This document shows positions 43,701 to 55,700 of a stretch of 64,000 bases of DNA, one piece after another (position 1 is the stretch's first letter; every line of letters starts with the position of its first letter). Source of the stretch: Rutpela maculata (lineage: Eukaryota; Arthropoda; Insecta; Coleoptera; Cerambycidae). The translations under genes and the position numbers were made by a program. The notes beneath the pieces were generated by a model. The model saw nothing but the letters and a program-made list of their open reading frames with translations. It had not been told where the DNA came from and did not search any database. The stretch is from NCBI GenBank assembly GCA_936432065.2, contig OW386286.2, positions 280,532,088 through 280,596,087 on the forward strand. Reading direction: 5' to 3'.

Positions 43701-46700
43701 TAGGTGTACTTTTGATTCTCTCGAATTTCGTTTTTTCTTCAATAGTGTTATCTACTTTTCAAATATGATAGAGTTGGGCGATTCGACTCTTTTTAAGGAT
43801 TCGTACCAAACGAATCCGTATCAAGAAAAAATTCATACTGAAATATTCTTTCAAGAATCCGAACTGTCTTGATTGTACAAACGGATACGGTTACAATATC
43901 GATAGGAAATATACGAATCTTTTGCTTTTGTGGGATTTGTACCATTCGAATCACTGCCAGGATTCGATTCAATGATACGAATCATACCAGTTACTACCCA
44001 ACTCTAAAATATGAAGTCATTATCTCTATCCGTTCGTGCGTAGTAAGAAATTTTATTTTTTGTGACGTAGGCGTATTTTTGATTTACTCGGATTTCGTTT
44101 TTTCTTCAATAGTGTTACCTATACTTCAAATATGAAGTCATTATCTTTATCCATTCGTGAGTAGTAAGAGATTTTCTTTTTTGTGACGTAGGTGTATTTT
44201 TGATTCACTCCGATTTCATGTTTTCTTCAATAGTGCCAAATACATTTCAAATATGAAATCAATATCTCGATCCGTTCGTGCGTAGTATGGGTTTTTCTTT
44301 TTTATGACGTAGGTGTATTTTTCATTCATTTAAATTTCGTTTTTTCTTCAATAGTGTTACCTATATTTCAAATATGAAGTCATTATCTCTATCCGTTCGT
44401 GCGTAGTAACAGATTTTCTTTTTTGTGACGTAGGTATATTCTTGGTTCACTCGAATTTCGTTTTTTATTCAATAGTGCTATCCATGTTTCAAATATGAAG
44501 TCATTATCTCTATTCGTTCGTGCGTGGTAAGAGATTCTCTTTTTTGTGACGTAGGTATATTATTGATCCACTCGGATTTCGTTTTTTCTTCAATAGTGTT
44601 ACCAACATTTTAAATATGAAGTCATTATCTCTATTCGTTCGTGCGTGGTAAGATATTGTCTTTTTTGTGACGTGGGTGTATTCTTGATTCACTCGGATTT
44701 CGTTTTTTCTTCAATAGTGTTACCCATATTTCAAATATGAAGTCATTATCTCTATTCATACGTGCGTGGTAAGAGATTGTCTTTTTTGTGACGTAGGTGT
44801 ATTCCTGATTCACTCGGATTTCGGTTTTTCTTCAATAGTGTTACCAACGTTTTAAATATGAAGTCATTATCTCTATTCGTTCGTGGGTGGTAAAATATTG
44901 TCTTTTTTGTGACCTGGGTGTATTCTTGATTCACTCGGATTTCGTTTTTTCATCAATAGTGTTACCCATATTTCAAATATGAAGTCATTATCTCTATTCG
45001 TTCGTGCGTGGTAAGAGATTGTCTTTTTCGTGACGTAGGTGTATTCTTGATTCACTCGGATTTCGTTTTTTCTTCAATAGTATTACCAACATTTCAAATA
45101 TGAAGTCATTATCTCTATTCGTTCGTGTGTGGTAAGAGATTGTCTTCTTTGTGACGTAGGTGTATTCCTGATTCACTCGGATTTCGGTTTTTCTTCAATA
45201 GTGTTACCCATATTTCAAATATGAAGTCATTATCTCTATCCGTTCGTGCGTAGTAATAGATTTTCTTTTTTGTGACGTAGGTGTATTCTTGATTCACTCG
45301 AATTTCGTTTTTTTCTTCAATAGTGTTACCTATGTTTCAAATACGAAGTCATTATCTCGATTCGTTCGTGCGTGGCAAGAGATTCTCTTTTTTTGTGACG
45401 TAGGTGTATTATTGATCCACTCGGATTTCGTTTTTTCTTCAATAGTGTTACCAACATTTCAAATATGAAGTCATTATCTCTATTCGTTCGTGCGTGGTAA
45501 GAGATTGTCTTTTTTGTGACGTAGGTATATTCTTGATTCACTCGGATTTCGTTTTTTCTTCAATAGTGTTACCTATATTTCAAATATGAAGCCATTATCT
45601 CTATCCGTTCGTGCATAGTAACAGATTTTCTTTTTTGTGACGTAGGTGTATTCTTGATTCACTCGGATTTCGTTTTTTCTTCAATAGTGTTACCAATATT
45701 TCAAATATGAAGTCATTATGTCTATCCGTTTGTGCATGGTAAGAGATTTTCTTTTTTGTGACGTAGGTGTATTCTTGATTCACTCGAATTTCGATTTTTA
45801 TTCAATAGTGTTACCTATATTTTAAATATGAAGACATTATCTCTATCCGTCCGTGCGTAGTAACAGATTTTCTTTTTTGTGAGGTAGGTGTAGTCTTGAT
45901 TCACACGGATTTCGTTTTTTCTTCAATAGTGTTACCTATATTTCAAATATGAAGTGATTATCTCTATCCGTTCGTGCGTGGTAAGAGATTGTCTTTTTTG
46001 TGACGTAGGTGTATTTTTGATTCACCCGGATTTAGTTTTTTCTTCAATAGTGCCACCCATATTTCAAATACGAAGTCATTATCTCCATCCGTTCGTGCGT
46101 AGTAAGAGATTTTCTTTTTTGTGACGTAGTTGTATTTTTGAGTCTGAGGGCGCTTATGCAGATCGACGGTTTATAAAATTGTCCTTGGTTTCTATCTGCA
46201 TCGCACAAAAACACGAAACAAATGTCAATGTAGACAAATCGCCCTGTATATGACTTTTTATCGCCTCGCAGCTTGACAGCAGTGGACGAATCTGATTGGA
46301 CGTTTCGATATTTAGCTATGACGTAGGCACGGTCGGGACGAAAAAAAATTAAAAGGAGCCTCCACTTTGGCCGTCCGCAGTTAATTAATTCTTGAAGCAG
46401 CACAATTAAAAAAAAAAAGACTTTTAGATAATTTAATTCTGTGCAAATTCGTTAGGGCGAAGTTTTTTGGCCTAGGAGCCACCGTTTAGGAGTTATGGAG
46501 GTTTTAAGTGAAAAATGTACCATTTTGAGTCGTGCATCGCCATACATTTGGGTCGATTTCTCCGAAACGAAAGTATTTAGGACAATTCTGATGGAACTGG
46601 GCGATTTCCCAAGAAATTATCTGGACCCTTGTGAAAATTTATTTTTGAGCTAGCTGCAGCCGTTTCCGAGATATAAACGAAAAACGGCGGAAAAAAAAGT

Positions 46701-49700
46701 AGTGTTTTGGAGCCGAAAAAAGTGCATAAACATGCAATCTTAAAATGTTCATATTTGTCGAAATACACCAGCGGAACGACCGTACGATGTCGCGATGGAA
46801 AGTGGAAGAGTTCTAGTTGAACCGCATCGTAAATTTCATAGGGCAAATAGAAAATTCGGCCCGGCACGAACGTATGAAAAGTGACATTTTTTGACATTTC
46901 AACAAAATTGCAAAATGCAACGACACGACAAAGGGAGCATCGTGAATAAAAATTGAGGGTTTCAAAAATTCGTCCAGAAAGAGACGGACGAATTTAATCA
47001 GTTAATTAAGAAGTTAATCGTTAAATGGATTCGGCGAAATATATCCTAATCCAGTAAGCATTTTATTGTGTGTCCGTCAATACCGTTTCGCGCCCAGAGA
47101 ATTGAGCGCGAAAAAAGCCTTTGCTGCAGTAAATTTGGAAAGAGTAAGGGGTACAGCCCTCTCAGATTTTAATATATTGTAATTAGACTATCAAATAATA
47201 TGACAATCTATAAATTATCCAACAGTAGAGATGAGTTGCTATTTGTAAATAGCATTAGCAGACTGTTATTTCTGTACGAAAATAACAGGTGAGAAAATAA
47301 CAGATAAGAAACACTACATAGTAAAAATGTTCTTGCTGACTGCTGTTAAACTGTTATTCAGAAAACAGCAGTAGCAGATAACGAAATCGCAACGCAACCG
47401 CTAATGTAGTTGAATATTATTGAAGTTGAATATTATTGTGTGTATCTTGAGTCATCGGTTTTATGTATACACTTCTTAGTTGCTTTTTAATCATAATAGC
47501 TGTTTTCTTTCGTACTGAACAAACTGATTGCAATAACTAAACAGCCAATCAAATCGAGGTATCTTTGAAATCCTTGATCTCTATTGGTTGCATACTGATT
47601 GTGTTCACTTTGTTCAGCACAAAAGAGAATAGCTAATATATTCAAATCTTTTCGAATTTCTTCTCCGTGTGTATATTTTCGATTACCCGCATACCGTGTT
47701 TAAAAATGAAGGGCTGCCAAAGTTGAGTTGAATATTTTTGTAGAAATCTTGAGCCATCCGCTTTATGTACTGATTTTTAGCTGTTTTTTAAATCATAATA
47801 TGTTCAGAGCATTTATATTTTCTTCTCCATATGTATATTTTCGTTTACCTGCATCTCCAATATTGTCATTGCATATGCTGTGTTTGGCGTGTTTCTATGC
47901 TGGTATTTCTTTATTAGTAAAATAATAATTAAAATTTGAGGCTTGAAAAAATGACTTTTTGCACAAATAACGTTTGTTCTGGCAATATTTTGCAGCACAA
48001 ACAGAGCCCATACTTGAAAATACTAGAGAAATGTTAAACAATAAATAACACAATAACACTAAGTACGTCTATGAACTAAATAAATTGTACCCAAATTGTA
48101 CCTACGTCGCCCGCACTGTTTTCCAAGGTTTTAACCCAAAATGGTTCATTCGCAACGATCTGCGCAAACCGTTGTCGCCATTCAAGTTTCCCTGCTGTCT
48201 CTCTTTCTCTGCTGTGCTTTCGTTTCTATCGTCTCCTTACATCCTAAATAAATAATTAGGAAATGATTTATTTATGGAGTGTAATTTAACGTGACGAGCA
48301 TATTCACCATCTAACGATAACTGCCGTCAGGTAAAATGGTAATACATGTTCCATAATGAGATATTCTCCAAAAACTAAACAAAAATACTTTATCTTAAAA
48401 ATGAATAAATCAGTGAAAAATCGTAAATTAATTCGATGCTTCCGACTGCAATCGAGATACACAAAATAGCTGCTTCTACTTATATGCTCCGGTCTCCTCA
48501 AAATAAAGTTTAACAAGTTAACTGCCCAACTAAATTTTGGAAATTAATCCAACTGACCAACTGAATTTTTCCATTCTGCGTTGATAGAAAATTAAAAATT
48601 ATGTTCAATAAAATTCTTAATATCCACAATTCATTTTTCAAAATTTCTGGGTGCAAAATGTTACTACGAGCCATGCCTGTCCATTTCCACAAACAAAGAT
48701 ACGTTATACGGGGCCGACAGCGTGTTGGAGTAATTAAAAAATTGTGTATCGTTGCCGGCCGATGAGACCGTCACGGCGAAAATAGAACATACTAGTGCTG
48801 GTCCATAGCACCAGCATGGCAGTTAACTTGTTAAGGTACTTGTATACTAAAATGAACTGTTACAGTTTTAAATATAATTTAGTATACTAATAAATAAAGT
48901 GATTTTACACTTGAATTTTTAATTAGATCATTACCAAGCTCCTTTACATTAATCACGCGATTTCCTTCACAAACATGATCTTGGCATTCGGTTGAAAGGT
49001 CAGGATTGGGTTTATTATTTCTAATACCTTTTTTTAGGGCACTTTTTTAAATAAACTTGCCTTTATATTTTAGTTGTTCTGACATTTTTAAATATGTTGT
49101 ATTATTATTTAAGGTTATTACCTATTTCTAAATTAATATAAACTGAAAATACATTTTGCAAAAATTAACAAGCAGTGACAAGCAGATTAGTATATGATAG
49201 TGGTATTTAATACAGTTTTGCCAAATCTTGTTACTCTATCTCTCTCCCGTTTTAATTTATTAAATCCACCGCTAGATTCGCTCTTATCAGTACACAAATA
49301 CTTTAACTGTACACTCAACATCTAATTCCTCATGAACGTGAGGAGTTTGATGTAAGGGGCATCATAAGTACGGAACGTGTATAGTTCGAGTGCAGTCATT
49401 TGAGTTTATATTTCGTTTTTATATATGGCAATAACAATTTTAAAAAATAAAAATTAGTGATCAGTGGATAGAGTTTTGATTTAAAAAAAGAATAATCAAA
49501 ATTGGTCTCGTGGGAGCCGCTGGCGAACCCAGATAATAAAAACGCTTTGTATTTTAGATATACATATTATTATACCTTCATCCTCGGCTTTGTGTGCCAA
49601 CATAGGTCCATGGATACAATCCCCAATGGCATATATACTAGGTATGACAGTCTGGAATACTGAATTAACAGGAACTCTGCCCTTTTGGTCCTTTTCGATG

Positions 49701-52700
49701 CCCATTTCCTGCAACCCCAAATTGTCCGTGTACGGCCTCCTTCCGACACATACCAACAACACTTCACACTCCACCTAAAATAAAGTATGCAATTAACTGT
49801 AGGAATTCAAATGACTAGCCATAATTCTACAAAGGAAAGGACTTACAACTTCCTTTTTGTTTGAATCCTTGGCATCTTCTAAATTAACTTTGATGATGCC
49901 ACCATCCTTTTGCGCCCCCATCACCTTGGTATTTAACTTAAATTTAAGACCTTGCTTTGTCAGTATTTTCTGCAAAGATTTCGACACCTCCTGGTCAATT
50001 CCCACGCCGCCTATGGATGGCATAAATTCTACCGCCGTAACTTCTGAGCCCAATCGAGACCAGACTGAACCCTGCAAAGTAAGGCTGTAGAAATTTTTTC
50101 CTTTGTAGTTAATTATAAATAAAAAAAACGTAAATAAAATAAAACAAAACTATCGGCGGTAACACTTACCAGTTCGACACCGATTACGCCAGCTCCAATC
50201 ACAATAAGCCTCTTCGGCACCTGCTTTAGAGATAATGCTCCCGTTGAAGAAACGATTTGCTCCTCGTCAACCTAAAACAGTTTCTCTACTTGTGAAACTT
50301 GAAAAGCAACATGTAATCAACAACCGCTATTCCTGTAATAGTTATTCATGCACCAAGGGTGTAAGCAGCCATTTTCGGCCTGAAGGTGAAAGTTATTGCC
50401 CAAAACATAGTCGCAATCAGACGAGGGCTGAAATGGTACTTTACGCCCAGAAATGCATGCACTATTTTTTGTACAGGCATGTGATTTTTTTATTTTTATA
50501 CAGGCATGTGATTTTACTATCGAATAAATTGAGAATAACTATTTCATGTATAAGTTTGACATGACAAATTGTTTAGTTTATTTTCAAGTGCTAATCTCAA
50601 GATATTGTATAAAAAGTTTAGGGCCGGCTTTATAGGTTCAGATTAAACCAAAGTTTAACTTGAAGATTCACCTAGAGGTTTAAATTGTAGATTTTAGTGT
50701 TTTGTAAAATACTGTTTTATAAGCGTTTGTGAAGATCATCAGTGTTATTGTTATAGAACCTCCTAGAATCAACTTAAGTCGAAGAATAAATAAAAACTTA
50801 TCAAGACAATTCATTTAGAGCATAACATATTCAAGGCATCAGCACCAGAGGCTAGCACAAAAGAGCTCATACACTCTCATATAAAAGTAAGGCACAACAA
50901 AACGCACAATTCAAAAGTATGCCAAAAAGGTGAAAAGGTGAAACTTCTAGTCAAACTCTAGTTTAATCTGAACCATAAAACCGGCCCTTAATCCTAAAAC
51001 TATTAATAGTTTAACCCTGTTTTTGACGACAGGCAAAATGTGATTTTTTTTCTCTGTAGGGAGTAAAACAGGCACTTTTATGGTCTAAAATAGAGCTTTA
51101 TATAAAGGTTGTGCAAAAATAAATATGCTCACAATATTTTTGTCAATTTTACCTCGATTCCAGGAAAGGGGGTTACTTCAGATCCAGTTGCAATCAGAAT
51201 ATTTTTGGTATTTATCACCTCATTAGAACCATCCGGTTTTATTGCCGTTACTTGATTGGCCCCAGTAATTTTACCATGCCCCTTAACCAATGTTATTTTA
51301 TTCTTCTTAAATAGCATGGCGATACCTCCTGTTAAAGCTTTCACAGCATTCGATTTCTGTCCCATTAATTTATCCAAATTCAGAGTAACGCCTGAAGCTA
51401 AAGTAAATAAACAAATAAATAAGTAAACTTTACTTCTTAACACACAGCATCCACATGTTATTTTACATTGGAAATAAACATTTCAAATCTAACGGAAGTT
51501 ATCGTGTTTACAAGAAGTGGTCTACACGCACATACATATTTTATTCGATATTTAAACTCTGAATGTGATAAAATGGATTACTGAACAGAAATTTGTCTTA
51601 TAATATACCTATATTATTAGATTAAATAGGCATAATAATAATAATGATAATCTTTATTTGTCCAATAGATCATTTTACATAATATAGGATAAGTCTAAAA
51701 ACGTTCAAATTTAACTATTTAAATATTAAATAATAGATTAAATCAAATTAAAAGTCGTCAGTAAAATATTCGTTTAAAGAATAATAAGATTTTTCCCTCA
51801 GTGTGGACTTGATTTTATTTTTAAATTCTTTTAGTCCTTTATAAAAGTTTGACAGTTTATTAAACACCTTTATAGCCATGTACTTGGGGCTCTTTTCATA
51901 TAATGCTAAATGATGTCTAGGAATTTCTAAGGTAATTGAGTTTCTGGTGTTGTAGTTATAGTTGCAGTTGTGTGTTCCCAAGCAGCATTCAAAGTGGTGG
52001 GAACTGGCATCTGAGGCATCGGAACTTTAATATAGTAGGAATAACATAACTGTTACTAATTTTGCGACTTCAGGGTAATATTCACTTTGTGGTATGCATT
52101 TGTAGTGACAATTAAGTAGATTCTACTGAATTTAGGCACTGTATAGTTATAACACTTTCAAGTAACTGCTGGAGAATCTGCAACGTCGCGGATACTACTC
52201 TGCATTACTTTGAAGCATCCTCAACTGCAAAGTGAAAATTGGTAGTAATGCCGACTGCACAGCTTTACCAAAGAGTAATTTTAATATAAAATAAAGTCCA
52301 AGGAATTTATTTATTGTCTCCATTATATGGAAAATTAACAAAACAAAGAATCCATGCACTAACACTTATTTATATTTATGTTAACATTTATTGTCATCAT
52401 ATTCGATTTTTCACAAAGAAAACTGCTCTTCTGTACACAATTTTTCTCTATACTAGTAACGACGTCTGTATTGCCTGACTCGTGCTGCTCTTCCTGAATT
52501 TTTTTAGCAATAACAATCTTGTTGAGACTGAATCTTCCAAATATGATTTCCACACACCGTGACGTTTAAGGGTGGTAATGTCACCCCAGCATTGGCCAAG
52601 AGTTGATGAGGAACGGCGCATGCTATGGCCAGTATACAAATCTGCATCAGGCAATTGCAAATAATCAGCTACAATTCTTGGAATTTTTGAGAGCTTATTT

Positions 52701-55700
52701 AATCCAACGCATTGGACAGTGCACTTTCTCTTTTGAAAATTTATGAAAAATCTTTTGTGAGACACATTTTGCGGTCTTAAAGACATATTTCCTAATCGAA
52801 TCAAGTGGGTTCACCGAAAATCCTTCATTTAAAACTGTGAAACTTCTTGATTTATTCGTCTTGGTATCTGGTATGGATATATATATAGATATTATTCTTT
52901 ATCTCATATCTTCGACGCTTAAGAAGGTCAGTTCATCGCAACGGCAGGCACCGCAAACTCCCAATATCAATGCAACCTAAAAAACCCAAACATTTAAATA
53001 AGTATATAAAAGCAAGATCATAAAAAACACCTACCTCTGACATAAGATGCTCACCGTCAGGGGCATCCATCAAATATTGTTCGATATGTGCTCTTTCCAA
53101 ATAATATCAGATAATAAAAAGTACTTAAAAAGTATAATAATTGTTATTTTTAATAATCCACATATTCCCATCGAACACAGTGACAGTGACACTTTAACAG
53201 TTATTACCGCGTTGCCAATTAAAAAAAAAAAATTACCTATATCGATTCTGCCAATTCTCCCAACATGAAAATAAGTTGGTAGCAACAGTTACTAAGATCT
53301 TATAGCGTCATTGGTCCCATTTGCTACATCTAGGTAAATATAACTACACAGTGAAATTGTTGCAGTTGCCGTCTCCACTTTTAAAGTAACAACAACTATA
53401 ACGTTGGTGGCATCTGCTACTTTATAGTAAATGTAACTTGTAGGGAAATAATTTTGGCTTTTTCAACCACTAAGTTACTGCAATTAAAATCGTCATTTTT
53501 CTGTTGTTGAATGAAGACGCCATATTGACACGGATAAAAATATAATTCAATAAAAAATTTCTTTTTATTATAGTCATTTACAAATATGTTTTCTAAATAG
53601 ATAATTACTTTATAATATATAAAATTTAAAAAAAAACGTTTTCCATACAAAATTTTGCAGTTTTTGCTTGTACACATAATTTTTGCAAAAAATGTTTTTT
53701 CCGAAAAAACCATTTTCTCGAGGGGGCGTCTTTTTTATCGAAGCATCATGATAACATTTTACAGAAAACAAGTGGTGGTTTTAATATCCACACCCAGGGT
53801 AAATGCAAAACATTATGATTTATAATATGCTTATGCATGTTGTATATAATCACCTTAACTTGGACCTTGGACATATCATGTGCTTAAACTCAGTAAGTCA
53901 TTAATTTGCTATTCGAACAACAGAGCGCCAAATATATAGTTTGCGCTCTCATTTCGGTCAGCTGAGCTGTTCCAAAAGTTAGTCATTTCTACTACTTGGT
54001 TACGTCCCGTTTACGTAATAACCTAGTCTTCAACACGGTAATGGTAGAAGTACCGGAATAGTAATTTGCTACGTAATTATTATTCCCCATTTTGGTGAAT
54101 ACTTGGTAGAAGGATGGTTCCCATTACGTAACAGTCCTTAATTGCGGAAACCTTTAAAGTTCCCCTAATGGCAACTATTACGTAGAAACTACTAAAATTG
54201 CTGCTTGGGTTTAGATTACTAAATTCGGACTTTGTATAGTGTAATACATTCAGTGAAAATATACTAGAATTCCCAATTGTTTGAAAATGTTCCTACAGCC
54301 AGTTCTTTTATTTACACCTACTATAAAACGCACAGGTTTTTTCTGTAGTTTAAATACTCGTACGGCCTCTGGTGAAGAATCCCAGGCAATGATTGCATAG
54401 GAAATTATTGAATTGAAGTGAGCATAGTAATATGATAACAAAACTTGTTGGTTTGTTACATCTCTCAACTGATTGAAACAATAGCAGAATAGCATATTAA
54501 TGAAATACTATGTGTATATGACTTATACTCAGTAAATCCAGTCTTAAACCAACTTGGAAATACACTAGATCTTGTCCTGGTGATCACTACAGAAGCAGAC
54601 ATATCATTATCGAAAAACTCTTTAGTAAAAATCAATTGGTATCATCCGTCTCTAGAAGTAAATATTCGACTTACTGTTAAGGAAGTTAACCCTATCAGAA
54701 ATGGCAATAACGACATACACAATTATAATTTTAAGAAAGGCAACTATGTGAAATTATCAGTGTCGGACTGGTTATAAAAATAACATTTCAATTTAAGAAA
54801 ACTAACAACAAACAAAAAAAATAATAAACTCATGTCAAGAAAACAAAATCAACAAAATTAATATCACAAAACACGTACATATAAAAAAACTGAAAGAACT
54901 TGTTGGCCAAAGATAAAATTAATTACAAAATAATTACAAATGTAAACATATACAAATAAATCTTAAAATCTAATTACATACTATAAAATGTTTCATATGT
55001 GCACTCTAGGAACTAATTAGTATTTTTTTTAACTCTGCTGAAGAACGAGCTATTTCGTCGATTATTTTATTTTTATCTATCAGGTGTAGTATATCATTTT
55101 CAACATACATTAGTAATAAAGGGCTTAATGTATTTTCAAAAAGTCCACTTCTTTCAGCTTTTTTAATTTTTATAATTTGGAAAAAACTCTTTCGCATGTG
55201 ACTTGAGTGCAGGGTAATAATATAACAACATAAAGGGTAATTAAATAAACCTGACTGAGAGGACAACTTCACTAGACCCTGAAAAACACTGGATAAACAC
55301 TGGGTTTTGGTGAATATTATTTTTCACCCAATCAAAAAATTCATCTCTTTCTTCATTGTCAGTCATGGAATCTACTGTTCTTCGCTGTATTTCGCCGAAC
55401 TTTTCCCTGCATTCAGCTGTCAAAGCATCATATTGGTCAGCAAATTGTTTTAATTCTACCAATACATTGACTCTATTAGCACCAGTTAGTTCACTAAGCT
55501 TAATAAAAGTGTTTTCCGGAAACTCTGTAATATCACATAAATTGGAAATATCCTTAAATTTTACTGGATTTAACCATGCACAATCCTTATCAAAATCTTT
55601 TCAAATCTCTCTACAATACTGGTCAAAGCACAATCAAGTATACTAAAAAAGATATTTATACTAAAAAAGGTATTTATTTTTAAATTTTGCTCTGGCGTAA

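Larger units (their letters stand above)
51630..54780 (-). mobile_element. 5'-truncated LINE with 5' inversion, split by a later insertion
   Basis: Minus-strand 3' part: a reverse-transcriptase C-terminal fragment at 54500-54250, then (after the insertion 51978-54209) its end at 51977-51748, ending with a (TAA)n-like tail near 51632-51645. Directly abutting at 54505-54776 lies an endonuclease fragment in the opposite orientation. The order, inverted 5' segment next to a direct 3' segment with the middle missing, is what twin priming produces. Confidence 0.65.

Noticed and set aside
44510..45783. Series of ~60-codon minus-strand frames with near-identical peptides
   Set aside because: They recur every 121 bp with the satellite monomer, each ends in the next unit, and 121 is not a multiple of 3. 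They are not genes.
46044..46897. Two ~100-codon minus-strand frames after the satellite
   Set aside because: The first runs out of the satellite; neither shows a known motif. The composition is that of repeat DNA.
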